The notes: generated from the letters alone by a model not told the origin. Shown: positions 1 to 7,810, counted from the stretch's first letter. The stretch is DNA of 22,588 nt from DATDCY01 sp031406795 [NCBI: Candidatus Rokuibacteriota bacterium] (GCA_031406795.1 JANOHV010000276.1:1-22588), one strand, 5' to 3'. A program made the numbers and translations.

Positions 1-1798
1 CGCCGACGACCGGTATCGTCCCGGCGTAGCCGAATTGCGTCTGCCAGATCCCGGCCGTGCTTTGAGAGACGTACCAACTGCCGCTCGCGGGATGGTAATA
101 CCCGAGGTCGCTCAGGCCGTCACCGTCGAAATCGCCGGTGATCGGCAGCGTGCCGGCAAACCCGAACTGCGTCTGCCAGAACCCGTCCGTGCTCCTGAAC
201 TCGTACCAGTTGCCGCCGGCCGGGTTGTAACAGCCGATGTCGGATCGGCCGTCGCCGTTGAAATCGTTGGAAACGGCGGCGACGGTGTTCAGATTGCGGT
301 AGTAGGCTCTCACGGTCTTGGCGACGTCCATGGTGACGACGCAGATCGCCCCCGAGGCGCTCGTGCACCCGATCCAACTGCTGAAGGGATTGCCGCCGGC
401 AGTCAAGGGGGCGGTCAGCGTCACCGCGCCCCCGGTGGGGTACGAGCGGCTGAACGGCGTTGTCCCGTCGCCCTGGCCACCGTCGTCGGTCGGGGTGGCG
501 ACGATCGCCACGCCGCCTGCCGGATTGGTCGAGGCAATCGTCAGGACTTGAACCGGGGTTCCTTCGCTGAGCACGACATCGTTGAACGGGAATTTTCTGA
601 TTCCCCCCCGCTCGAGCCACGCAAAATTGCGGTCAACGTCGTAATTGGTCCGGCCGGCGTGAACGTACCACCCCGAGAGCGGCGTGCCGTTGATCGCGAC
701 ATACGCCCCGTTGAATTTGAGGGCGAAATGAACATGTGGGCCGGAGGCGCTACCGCCGCTGCACGTCGCTTCCGCGAGCGTATTCGCGAGCACACCGATC
801 CTGTCGTTCCGGTTGATCGTACCGGAATAGTTCTGGATGTTCTCGAGGTGATAGTAAGTCGTCTCCCACCCGCCCCCATGGGTGACCTTGAAGCCGCAGG
901 CGGAGAATTTCGTCGGGGTTCCCGGGGCGCTGGCGACCACCCACATCGCGCTGGTGTCCGCGCCCCAGGATACGCCGGCAGGGTAGAAATCCAGCGCGGA
1001 GGCATCCGTCAACGGGCTGCCGACGCCACCGCCGCCGCTATTGTCATGCACGCCCCCGAATCTCCAGGACAACCCCTGCAAATACGGGAGCTGGAACAAA
1101 CCGTCGGGAGCGGCCAACGCGCTGGCCATTCCCCGCGCGACGATCTGGTTCTGTTCGTCGCGCGGGTCGTCATCGGCGAACAGCCGCAGATAGGTTTGAT
1201 AGAAACCGTCGGCGCGGTTGTTGTCGATCAGCAGCGAGATGTCCGGCTCGCCGAGGGCGGCAAGCGCGGCGATTATCGCATAGGTTGCCGCGTTGGTATC
1301 CGGTCCCACCAGCACCGTGTCGCCGTCCGGAGCGACCAGCGGCGCCAAGCTGCGTGCGGAAGGCGGCAGCGAAGCGTAGGAATAACGGTGCCAGTAGTAA
1401 GCTCGCACCATCTTCTCGGACAACTCCTCGACTTGAGCATTGAAACTGCCGCCGCTCAGGCCGAAGGGGTTCTCCGCGACTGCGGCGTCGGGGCTGGAGA
1501 TCGCCCGGGAACGCAGTTCCAGCAGGGTCAGATAGATTTTCGGGTTGATGCTGTAATACTCCGCGCGACCATACAGGTCTTCGGCATGCCGCAGCAAGTG
1601 CGGCGCCCGAGCGGCGAGATACGTTGCGACGTTGAAATCGCCGACATTCGGCCCGTAGACGAACTGCCCATCCGAAATTACCGCGTCGCCCGCCGTGACG
1701 ATCACTTCCCGGGCAGCGGCGGACGAGCCGCCGCACAGGCAGCAGGCGACCAGCAGGAATGCCGGAAATACCAGCACACGCACGGCTCTCGAGTTCAT
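1..1798 (-). CDS. Secreted LasA/beta-lytic-type M23 metallopeptidase with FG-GAP-like repeats (partial, C-terminus off window)
   Basis: The frame is open from ATG 1798 to the window edge, about 599 residues without a stop. Residues 1-28 form a signal peptide ending in a small-residue SSAAA stretch. Residues about 245-390 match the LasA/beta-lytic M23 metallopeptidase family: H251 (GVHDN) and D270 (ALDF) as zinc ligands, H317 in TYYH, and H355-V-H357 in GPHVHF. Members of this family cleave peptidoglycan cross-bridges or glycine-rich proteins, so the inferred role is an exported bacteriolytic or cell-wall enzyme. After the peptidase comes a region like bacterial beta repeats (NPAGG to RAYY, about 430-505). 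Two 44-residue repeats follow (512-555 and 556-599), each beginning with a DF(N/D)GDG calcium-loop motif of FG-GAP/VCBS type and ending in G(T)(L/I)P(I/V)(T/V)G. More repeats may follow beyond the edge. No Shine-Dalgarno is obvious before the start. The catalytic residues are intact; the substrate is not known. Confidence 0.85.
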   Translation of the reverse strand, partial: MNSRAVRVLVFPAFLLVACCLCGGSSAAAREVIVTAGDAVISDGQFVYGPNVGDFNVATYLAARAPHLLRHAEDLYGRAEYYSINPKIYLTLLELRSRAISSPDAAVAENPFGLSGGSFNAQVEELSEKMVRAYYWHRYSYASLPPSARSLAPLVAPDGDTVLVGPDTNAATYAIIAALAALGEPDISLLIDNNRADGFYQTYLRLFADDDPRDEQNQIVARGMASALAAPDGLFQLPYLQGLSWRFGGVHDNSGGGGVGSPLTDASALDFYPAGVSWGADTSAMWVVASAPGTPTKFSACGFKVTHGGGWETTYYHLENIQNYSGTINRNDRIGVLANTLAEATCSGGSASGPHVHFALKFNGAYVAINGTPLSGWYVHAGRTNYDVDRNFAWLERGGIRKFPFNDVVLSEGTPVQVLTIASTNPAGGVAIVATPTDDGGQGDGTTPFSRSYPTGGAVTLTAPLTAGGNPFSSWIGCTSASGAICVVTMDVAKTVRAYYRNLNTVAAVSNDFNGDGRSDIGCYNPAGGNWYEFRSTDGFWQTQFGFAGTLPITGDFDGDGLSDLGYYHPASGSWYVSQSTAGIWQTQFGYAGTIPVVG

Positions 1799-1808
1799 CA
1801 CGAGGCCG

Positions 1809-1837
1809 ATTCTCCGGGGAGGAAATACGGAAGTCAA
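1809..1837 (-). promoter_or_regulatory. Candidate sigma-70 promoter of the M23 peptidase gene
   Basis: On the minus strand TTGACT (1837-1832) is followed after 17 bases by GAGAAT (1814-1809). The predicted start of transcription would be only about 4 bases before ATG 1798. There is no good ribosome site in between, so the mRNA could be nearly leaderless. This is prediction by consensus only. Confidence 0.4.
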
Positions 1838-1903
1838 GCGAACGGCACCGGGCTATCAGGAGGGGGGCCGCCGCGCGGAGGCGGCGAAACCGCTGGCAAG
1901 ACG

Positions 1904-1933
1904 AAGCCCCCGCCGGGACGAGCGCGGGGGCTT
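1904..1933 (-). terminator. GC-rich hairpin, likely terminator of the 1970-2323 lipoprotein gene
   Basis: A perfect 10-base inverted repeat (AAGCCCCCGC / GCGGGGGCTT) with a 10-base loop lies 37 bases after the lipoprotein stop. On the minus strand it is followed by a weak T-containing stretch (CTTCGTCTTG) rather than a solid T-run, so termination efficiency is uncertain. It separates the lipoprotein gene from the peptidase gene. Confidence 0.6.
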
Positions 1934-1969
1934 GACTGCTACGCGGTGAATGCTTTCAGCAACGCCCGA

Positions 1970-2323
1970 TCAGGGCGTTCTGCTGACCCGCTGCGCGGCC
2001 CAGCACCCACGCCTGCCGCTGCCGGCCTGGGTGAAAGATCCAACCATGCTGTCGCCGTCGACTTCACCGCTGAAAACATTCCCGGAGTCATACCGCAAGG
2101 TGATGTCCGAGTTGTCCACCGACCAGGTTCCGCCATCGCCGAAATCGTCGATATACGTTCCCCCGCTGGAGATGAACCACAGGGCGGAACCCGCGCCGCC
2201 GTCGCATTCAAAGTCGAAACTCAGCACCCAGGAGCCCACGGGGTCGGCATCCTTGTTCTTGACACACCCCACCATCGCGAAGGCCATCACGATCACGACG
2301 AGAAACAGCCCGAGCCTCTTCAT
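1970..2323 (-). CDS. Small lipoprotein of unknown function
   Basis: This is a 117-residue protein with a type II signal peptide: a Lys/Arg start, a hydrophobic stretch and lipobox AMVGC with the lipidated Cys at residue 20. The mature part reads as a small beta-rich domain with alternating Gly/Trp/Asp segments (GSWVLSFDFECDG, GTWSVDNSDITL, GEVDGDSMVGSF). This resembles the short lipocalin-like hypothetical lipoproteins common in Geobacter-type genomes, which is a resemblance and not a firm family assignment. The start is supported by GGGAGGG about 8 bases upstream of the ATG. The gene is separated from the S1-domain gene by about 135 bases and followed by a GC hairpin. No function can be given. 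Confidence 0.75.
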   Translation of the reverse strand: MKRLGLFLVVIVMAFAMVGCVKNKDADPVGSWVLSFDFECDGGAGSALWFISSGGTYIDDFGDGGTWSVDNSDITLRYDSGNVFSGEVDGDSMVGSFTQAGSGRRGCWAAQRVSRTP

Positions 2324-2431
2324 GCGCTACCCTCCCCCTTGGGTCGACAACAACGCCGCTTTCCCCAGCGGCCTGCCACACACTCGCGGGTCAGTTTAGC
2401 ACGGTTCCCGAGGAATCATCCAGCCGGGCAG

Positions 2432-2459
2432 ACCGCGGCAGAAACCGCCGGGCCGCGGT
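2432..2459 (-). terminator. Hairpin at the end of the S1-domain gene (weak terminator candidate)
   Basis: An 8-base perfect inverted repeat (ACCGCGGC / GCCGCGGT) with a 12-base loop abuts the TAA stop of the S1-domain gene. No T-run follows on the minus strand, so it may be an mRNA 3' end structure rather than an intrinsic terminator. Confidence 0.3.
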
Positions 2460-3649
2460 TACCGCTGGTTCTTCTTCTCCAGGCCGGCCTTCAGCAAATC
2501 GCCGAAGGTGCCCATCGAGGCCGCCGGCCGGGAGACGTACCCGGCCGTGTCCGCATCCCCGGCATCCTGCGACGCCAGCGCCAGCGCCAGCCGCCGTCGC
2601 TCGGGATCGATCTCCTCGATGGTCACCGCCAGCTGCTGCCCCTCCTGCAGGACCTCGCGCGGGTGATTGATGCGCCGCCCCTGCCCGATCTTCGAGATGT
2701 GCAGCAAGCCGTCGACACCCTCCTCGAGCGTGACGAAGGCGCCAAACGGCGTCAGTCTCGCCACCGTGCCGGTGTAGGTCGAGCCCCGGGTGTAGAGCGT
2801 CCCGACCTTGCCCCAGGGATCGGTCAACTTGGCGCGCAGGCTGAAGGAGAAGCGGTTCTTCTCCCAGTCGAGACTCAGAATGGCGACTTCGACTTCCTGA
2901 CCGACCCGCAGCAATCCGGCGAGATCTCCGGTGCGCCCCCAGCCGGCCTCCGAGATGGGCAGCAGCCCTTCGAGCCCGCCAATGTCGATGAACGCGCCGA
3001 AGCTCTGGACGCTCGTCACCGTTCCCCTGACGGTCATCCCGACCTTGAGCGTCTTCCTGAGGGCTTCGCGCTGCAGGCGCTGCTGCTCCTCGAGGATCGC
3101 GCGGTGCGAGACGACGATCGTGCGGCCCTTCTCCTCAAACTTGGTGATCTTGAACGCCAGGTTCTGGCCGAGCACCTCCGCCGGGTCTTCCTCCCGACGC
3201 AAACCCAGTTGCGAGAAGGGGCAGAAGGCGCGGACGCCGCCGGCAAGCTTGACCTCGTAGCCGCCCTTGATCTCCAGCTCGAGCCGTCCGTCGACGGGGA
3301 TGCCGCTCCTCCAGGCCTGCTCGAGCTGGACGGTGCCCGAGGCGCCGCCGCCCATGCGGGTGGTGAACAGCAACTCGTCATCGTCCCGCCCCAGGAAATA
3401 GGCGTGCACGGTGTCGCCCTTGGCGACGGTCAGCACGCCGTCCGCGTCGAGCAACTCCTTGACGTCGAGGACCCCCTCGCCCTTCTGGCCGACGTCGAGG
3501 AAGACCCATTCGGCGCCGATCTGCAGCACCGTCGCTTCGACCTTGTCGCCAGGTTCGAGGCGCGGGGAGCCGGCCAGGCTCTGGGCCAGCATCTCCTCGA
3601 AACTCTGTTCCGCTGCTCCCTCGGTAGGGTCGTCCAGATGCTCTTTCAT
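2459..3649 (-). CDS. S1 RNA-binding domain protein, ribosomal protein S1 paralogue
   Basis: The 396-residue protein contains four OB-fold S1 domains at about residues 33-100, 118-184, 203-272 and 289-359. The third and fourth are most canonical (SFGAFIDIGGLEGLLPIS and PFGAFVTLEEGVDGLLHISK). An acidic 30-residue N-terminus precedes them. Full-length ribosomal protein S1 of Gram-negative bacteria usually has six domains, so this is a shorter S1-like protein, probably binding mRNA or the ribosome in the cytoplasm. The first two domains are more divergent, as are the ribosome-docking domains of S1, so a ribosome-associated role is plausible but inferred. GAGG lies 5 bases before ATG 3649. The gene looks monocistronic, with 66 bases to the next upstream gene. 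Confidence 0.85.
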   Translation of the reverse strand: MKEHLDDPTEGAAEQSFEEMLAQSLAGSPRLEPGDKVEATVLQIGAEWVFLDVGQKGEGVLDVKELLDADGVLTVAKGDTVHAYFLGRDDDELLFTTRMGGGASGTVQLEQAWRSGIPVDGRLELEIKGGYEVKLAGGVRAFCPFSQLGLRREEDPAEVLGQNLAFKITKFEEKGRTIVVSHRAILEEQQRLQREALRKTLKVGMTVRGTVTSVQSFGAFIDIGGLEGLLPISEAGWGRTGDLAGLLRVGQEVEVAILSLDWEKNRFSFSLRAKLTDPWGKVGTLYTRGSTYTGTVARLTPFGAFVTLEEGVDGLLHISKIGQGRRINHPREVLQEGQQLAVTIEEIDPERRRLALALASQDAGDADTAGYVSRPAASMGTFGDLLKAGLEKKNQR

Positions 3650-3715
3650 GAAACCTCGTGGGTGAGAGATTGTCCGCTGACGCCGCCCGCAGCCGAGTCG
3701 GGGAAACGCACCCCC

Positions 3716-4711
3716 CTACCGGGCCACTTGGAACGACCAGGAGAAGTCATTTTCCAACCCGATGCCGTCGGGGTTGACGACGCCGTCGGCGCCGACGGTC
3801 ACCGTCACCGTCTCCCCGGGGAGCAGATCGCGGGCGGGCGTGAACCGCAACAACCCGCGGTGCACGGTGGTGGCGCCGGGCACCAGGCCCGAACGCGAAC
3901 CGAGCATCCGGATCGTGTCGGGGCCGAGCCTCGTCTCGTCGAGCGGCTGTGAAAGCGTCATGGTCGGCAGGATGCGACGGGTGGAAACGACCGAACCCGG
4001 CTCGGGGAAGACCGACGTCACCCGCGGCGGCGCACTGCGCTCCCGCGGGTAGGGGCCGCCGACCGGACCGATCCAGAGTTCCGGCGCGATGACGATGTGA
4101 TGGAGCAGCCCCGGCGGTGGCGGCGGCGGCAGATGAGCCAGCACCTGACCGGGCAGCGGCGGACGGATGTCGTTCTTGGCCATGATGATGGCCAGGGCCA
4201 CCACGAGGACGATCACGGTGACACTCACGGCTACGATCAGCCCGGTGGGGGTCTTCTTCAGGATGATCTTCACTTCCGCGGTCTGGCCGGACTTCACCGA
4301 GAAGTCGGTCTCCCGGTCGCCGGAACGCGCATCGCGAATGTGGCCGCCTTCGTCCAGAACCGCCACCACCCGCAGCCGGTACTTGCCGGGAGCAAGCAGG
4401 CTGACCCCCCACTCGCCGGCGAGTGAGCGCTGCAGGAAGGTCTCGTTGCCCCGCTTGTCGACGCTGAACAACTCGACGAGCGTTCCCGACGACTCCGTCC
4501 GCCCGGCTTTCGCCGCATCCGCGTCGGCGAAGACCCGCACGAGCACCCCGGCGCCTTCGGTCGTGCCGTCCGATCGGACATTGACCTTCGTCGAGAGACA
4601 ACCGGCGAACGAGAAGAGCAGCAGTGCGGCCACCAGCGGCGGCACCACGCGGGGCGCCAGGATGGCGCGGACTCGGGGAAAAAACATTGTCGGACGTCGC
4701 ATCTGAGTCAT
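3716..4711 (-). CDS. Envelope protein with lipobox, internal transmembrane helix and C-terminal Ig-like (Big_5-type) domain
   Basis: This is a 331-residue protein. A positively charged N-terminus and hydrophobic stretch end in a lipobox-like SFAGC (Cys38). Residues 41-152 form a beta-rich region. A strong transmembrane helix follows (about 157-177, VAVSVTVIVLVVALAIIM), then a proline-rich linker with PPPPPP near 195-200. Residues about 228-330 look like a bacterial Ig-like domain of the Big_5 type: the P-x-x-G-S-x-V start, SQPLDETRLGPDTI, and the closing FSWSFQV. Having both a lipobox and a later membrane helix makes the topology unclear. GAGGAG lies only 2 bases before ATG 4711 but 11 before the in-frame ATG at 4702, so the latter start is possible. 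Function unknown; likely a surface or periplasmic structural role. Confidence 0.7.
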   Translation of the reverse strand: MTQMRRPTMFFPRVRAILAPRVVPPLVAALLLFSFAGCLSTKVNVRSDGTTEGAGVLVRVFADADAAKAGRTESSGTLVELFSVDKRGNETFLQRSLAGEWGVSLLAPGKYRLRVVAVLDEGGHIRDARSGDRETDFSVKSGQTAEVKIILKKTPTGLIVAVSVTVIVLVVALAIIMAKNDIRPPLPGQVLAHLPPPPPPGLLHHIVIAPELWIGPVGGPYPRERSAPPRVTSVFPEPGSVVSTRRILPTMTLSQPLDETRLGPDTIRMLGSRSGLVPGATTVHRGLLRFTPARDLLPGETVTVTVGADGVVNPDGIGLENDFSWSFQVAR

Positions 4712-4777
4712 CGCTCCTCTCGAGTGATCGACCGGGAAGTCGCCGCGGCGCCCCGGCCCGTGTCCAACCGCCCGGGG

Positions 4778-6406
4778 TCAGCCGGCTTCGAGCCCGGCCC
4801 CCTCGCCGCTCGCGAGCGCCGCACTCTGCCACTCCAGATACTCGTCGAAGCCCATCCGCCGATCGACGAAACCGTCGGGCTTGAATTCCACGATCCGGTT
4901 GGCGAGCGTCGACATGAACTCGTGGTCGTGCGAGGCGAACAGCATGACCCCGGGAAACGCGATCAGCCCGTTGTTCAGCGCGGTGATGGTCTCCAGGTCG
5001 AGGTGATTGGTCGGCTCGTCCAGGATCAGCGCGTTGGCGTTGGCGAGCATCATCTTGGAGATCATGCAGCGGACCTTCTCCCCGCCGGAGAGGACCGAGG
5101 TCTTCTTCAGCGCTTCGTCCCCCGAGAAGAGCATCCTGCCGAGGAATCCCCGGGCGAAGCTCTCCCCCTCTGCGGGCGGACTGTACTGGCGCAGCCACTC
5201 GACGAGGTTGAGTTCGCTCTGGAAGTATGCGCTGTTCTCCTTCGGGAAATAGGCGGTCGTGATGGTCACCCCCCAGCGGAAGTAGCCGCTGTCGGGCTCG
5301 ACTTCGCCGGCCAGGATCTGGAACAGGGTCGTGCGCGCCAGGCCGTCGTCGCCGACGAAGGCGATCTTGTCGCCCTTGTTCATGGTCAGGCTGAAATCGT
5401 CGATGACCGCGACACCGTCGACCTTCTTGCAGAGGTGCTTGATCTCCAGGATGATGTCGCCGCAGGGACGCTCCGGCGTGAAATTGATGTAGGGGTATTT
5501 TCGCGAAGAAACCGGCATGTCCTCGAGGGTCAGTTTCTCCAGCAGCTTCTTCCTCGAGGTGGCCTGTTTGGACTTCGACGCGTTGGCGCTGAAGCGCTGG
5601 ATGAACGCCTTCAGGTCATTGGCCTTGGCGGTGATCTTCGCGTTCTCGTTCTGCTTCTGCCGCAGGTGCAGCTGACTCGCCTGGTACCAGAAGTCGTAGT
5701 TCCCGACATAGACTTGGATCCTTCCGAAGTCGATGTCGGCGACGTGCGTGCAGACCTGGTTGAGAAAGTGCCGGTCGTGGGAGACGATGATGACCGTGTT
5801 CTTGAACCGGGAGAGGAACTCCTCGAGCCAGGTGATCGACCTGAGGTCCAGGTGGTTCGTCGGTTCGTCCAGCAGCAGGATGTCCGGGTTGTTGAACAGG
5901 GCCTGGGCGATGAGCACCCGCACCTTGTCGCCGCCCTCGAGGGACTTCATCAGCCGCGGTCCGTACTCGGTCGGGATGCCCAGGCCGCTGAGCAGCACCA
6001 TCGCCTCGGACTCCGCCTCGTAGCCGTTGAGCTCGCCGAATTCCGCCTCCAGCTCCCCAACGCGGTTCCCGTCCGCCTCGGAGAACTCCGGGTTGGCGTA
6101 GATCGCCTCGCGCTCGGACATCAGGGTGTGCAAGCGAGGGTGGCCCATGATGACCGTGTCGAGAACCGTGTGCTCGTCGAAGGCGAAGTGGTCCTGGCTG
6201 AGCACGGCGATCCGCTCGCGGGCGCCGATGGAAATTTCACCGTGGTCGGCTTCGATTTCGCAGGCGAGGATCTTCAGGAAGGTCGACTTACCGGAGCCGT
6301 TGGCGCCGATCAGCCCGTAACAGTTCCCCGGGGTGAACTTGATGCTGACGTCTTTGAAGATGACCCTCTTCCCGTAGGAGAGGGAGATGCCCGAGGTGCT
6401 GATCAT
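4778..6406 (-). CDS. ybiT: ABC-F family ATPase, YbiT type
   Basis: This 542-residue protein has two ABC ATPase domains joined by a linker and lacks membrane segments, as expected for the ABC-F translation factors. It follows E. coli YbiT closely along its length (YGLIGANGSGKSTF, QDHFAFDEHTVLDTVIMGH, RFSANASKSKQATSR). NBD1 has Walker A GANGSGKST at 34-42 and Walker B/EPTNHLD at 176-187, but its signature is degenerate (LEGGD, 156-160). NBD2 has signature LSGGEK (439-444) and Walker B ILDEPTNHLD, but its Walker A reads GDDGLARTT (352-360) with Arg358 where Lys is expected. The frame is open back to ATG 6547, but a terminator lies inside that extension. The family N-terminus fits ATG 6406, with AAGGA 12 bases upstream. 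The role in resolving stalled ribosomes is known for the family and inferred here. Confidence 0.92.
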   Translation of the reverse strand: MISTSGISLSYGKRVIFKDVSIKFTPGNCYGLIGANGSGKSTFLKILACEIEADHGEISIGARERIAVLSQDHFAFDEHTVLDTVIMGHPRLHTLMSEREAIYANPEFSEADGNRVGELEAEFGELNGYEAESEAMVLLSGLGIPTEYGPRLMKSLEGGDKVRVLIAQALFNNPDILLLDEPTNHLDLRSITWLEEFLSRFKNTVIIVSHDRHFLNQVCTHVADIDFGRIQVYVGNYDFWYQASQLHLRQKQNENAKITAKANDLKAFIQRFSANASKSKQATSRKKLLEKLTLEDMPVSSRKYPYINFTPERPCGDIILEIKHLCKKVDGVAVIDDFSLTMNKGDKIAFVGDDGLARTTLFQILAGEVEPDSGYFRWGVTITTAYFPKENSAYFQSELNLVEWLRQYSPPAEGESFARGFLGRMLFSGDEALKKTSVLSGGEKVRCMISKMMLANANALILDEPTNHLDLETITALNNGLIAFPGVMLFASHDHEFMSTLANRIVEFKPDGFVDRRMGFDEYLEWQSAALASGEGAGLEAG

Positions 6407-6471
6407 GGCGTTGCCGATTCCTTTTCCACAGAGGCGACGCGTTACTTCCCGCGGCCCCGTTCCCGTTGTCC

Positions 6472-6507
6472 AAAACAACAAAAACCACAGGGACGTTCCC
6501 CGTGGTT
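6472..6507 (-). terminator. Rho-independent terminator of the dctPQM-uspA-lipoprotein operon
   Basis: On the minus strand an 11-base stem with one mismatch (AACCACGGGGA / TCCCTGTGGTT) and a 3-base loop is followed by TTTGTTGTTTT. It lies about 60 bases after the lipoprotein stop and ahead of ybiT. That isolates ybiT from the upstream operon and argues against the longer ybiT start. Confidence 0.85.
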
Positions 6508-6569
6508 CTACCCGCTGAAATATAGCACCATCGACGCCGGATGGCAAATCGCCCGCCGGCCTCAGCCGC

Positions 6570-7286
6570 TCAAGGCGGCCCCGGGCCGGGCGCCCCCTGC
6601 CGGCCGCTGCGCAGATGCGCCTGCAGATCCTTGAGAACGGCTTTCGTGAGCGCGAGCATGGCCTCGTGGATGGCCGGCCCGGGAGAGGGGTCGCCGGTGT
6701 GGTCCACGACCTCCTCGGCGAAGTCCCCCTTCCAGAGCACCTCGCCGGTGCGGGTGTCAGTCAACCGCAGATCTTTCACGGAAACCACGCCTTCGTTGTG
6801 ATAATAGCCCAGCGGCAGCGGGAGCAGCGCCTGGAACATCAGCCCGACGAAGCGCAGGACGAGCTGCCCCGTCAGGTCGCCTCCCGTGACGCACGTGGTG
6901 CCCAGGCAGCGAGGCACGTTGCCGGTGAAGACGGCATCGTACCCTCGCTCCGCCAGCCGCGCGAGGAATTCCGGCGCCGGCGGCGACCCCGAGGCTTCGA
7001 CCACCGACGCGGAGAGGAAGAGGTTGACGCTCTCGAAGCGCTCGACGAGGTGCCGGGCCAGGACCGTCGACATGTCCTGCGCCAGATCCTCGGCCACCGG
7101 ATACGGCCGTGACGGCGGCGTGCCGATCTCCACGACGGGGCGATCGTCCCGGAACGCCGCGACCCCCACCGTCAGGGTCTCCCGGCACCGCTCGCTCAGG
7201 CAGGGAATCGGACCCTGGATTTCGCGTGAAGCGCAGCCCAGCGACGGGAGCAGGAGGGCCGCCATCAGCAACCGCCTCATGCCCAT
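6570..7286 (-). CDS. Lipoprotein of unknown function, last gene of the TRAP operon
   Basis: From ATG 7286 the protein has about 238 residues. It has a short signal peptide with lipobox LPSLGC (Cys18), or starts two codons later at ATG 7280. The mature protein has alternating beta/alpha segments (LTVGVAAFRDDRPVVEIGT, VARHLVERFESVNLFLSASVV-like helix, ERGYDAVFTGNVPRC, VSVKDLRLTDTRTGEVLWKGDF, then a C-terminal helix). This pattern is seen in periplasmic lipoproteins of the CsgG/LpoB/TolB-N type fold, but I cannot assign a family. Two Cys pairs (PCLSERC and RCLGTTC) could form disulfides. The start is 4 bases after the uspA stop, implying translational coupling. The frame extends further upstream into uspA, but that part is not signal-like. 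Its place in the operon suggests a role tied to the TRAP system or the envelope. Confidence 0.7.
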   Translation of the reverse strand: MGMRRLLMAALLLPSLGCASREIQGPIPCLSERCRETLTVGVAAFRDDRPVVEIGTPPSRPYPVAEDLAQDMSTVLARHLVERFESVNLFLSASVVEASGSPPAPEFLARLAERGYDAVFTGNVPRCLGTTCVTGGDLTGQLVLRFVGLMFQALLPLPLGYYHNEGVVSVKDLRLTDTRTGEVLWKGDFAEEVVDHTGDPSPGPAIHEAMLALTKAVLKDLQAHLRSGRQGAPGPGPP

Positions 7287-7290
7287 GGCG

Positions 7291-7800
7291 CTACAGCCCC
7301 CCCCCGGTGTCGGCTTCGAGGGTGCGCACGAGCAGCACCGGCACGGCTGACCGCTGGGAGACCCGGTGCGCCGTCGACCCGAGCAGGATCTCGCCCATAG
7401 CCGTGTGTCCATGCGAGCCCATGACGATCACGTCTGCGGCGATGCGGGCCGACTCCCGCAGAATCACTTCGTCGGGCCTCCCCGGCAGGATGCGCATGTC
7501 CACGATCATGCCATGACCGGCGTCGTCCGCACACCCCTCCCCCTCGCACAGAGACTGCAACCGCGCCCGCAGCGAGCGCTCCAGTTCCGGCCAGCGGCTC
7601 GTCTCGGCCTCGTCGAGGTCCTGTCGGCCGGTGTACAGTTCGACCAAGTGCCGCGCCGCCGCGCCGAGCGGCTCGACGGCGTGGACGATCACGACGCTGC
7701 CGCCGTAGCTGCGGGCGAGGCTCAACGCGTAGCGCAGCACCCGGGGCGCGTGGCGCCCGAGGTCGGTGGCGTACAGGATGCTCTTCAGGCTCGGGAACAT
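7291..7800 (-). CDS. Universal stress protein (UspA family), nucleotide-binding type
   Basis: The 169-residue protein is a single Usp domain. It starts with the typical strand ILYATDLG and contains VVIVHAVEP. It ends with the ATP-binding motif G128-x2-G131-x9-G141-S-T (GSHGHTAMGEILLGSTAHRV), followed by VPVLLVR. The motif is complete, so ATP or a related nucleotide is probably bound. A loop with two Cys (LCEGEGC, 85-90) is not typical. The gene starts 10 bases after the dctM stop with GAGGAGGG just upstream. In Halomonas the Usp protein TeaD is encoded with and regulates the TRAP transporter TeaABC, so regulation of the neighbouring transporter is a reasonable inference here. Confidence 0.9.
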   Translation of the reverse strand: MFPSLKSILYATDLGRHAPRVLRYALSLARSYGGSVVIVHAVEPLGAAARHLVELYTGRQDLDEAETSRWPELERSLRARLQSLCEGEGCADDAGHGMIVDMRILPGRPDEVILRESARIAADVIVMGSHGHTAMGEILLGSTAHRVSQRSAVPVLLVRTLEADTGGGL

Positions 7801-7810
7801 GCGGCCCTCC

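Noticed and set aside
35-3952. A 1305-codon open frame on the plus strand
   Set aside because: It runs antisense across the M23 peptidase, lipoprotein and S1-domain genes and into the Ig-like protein gene, whose minus-strand products are recognisable families. Its translation is Arg/Pro/Gly/Asp-rich without domains, a usual artefact of GC-rich codon positions.
6407-6547. N-terminal extension of the YbiT homologue to ATG 6547
   Set aside because: The extension contains a Rho-independent terminator on the same strand and does not resemble the family; ATG 6406 matches the YbiT N-terminus.
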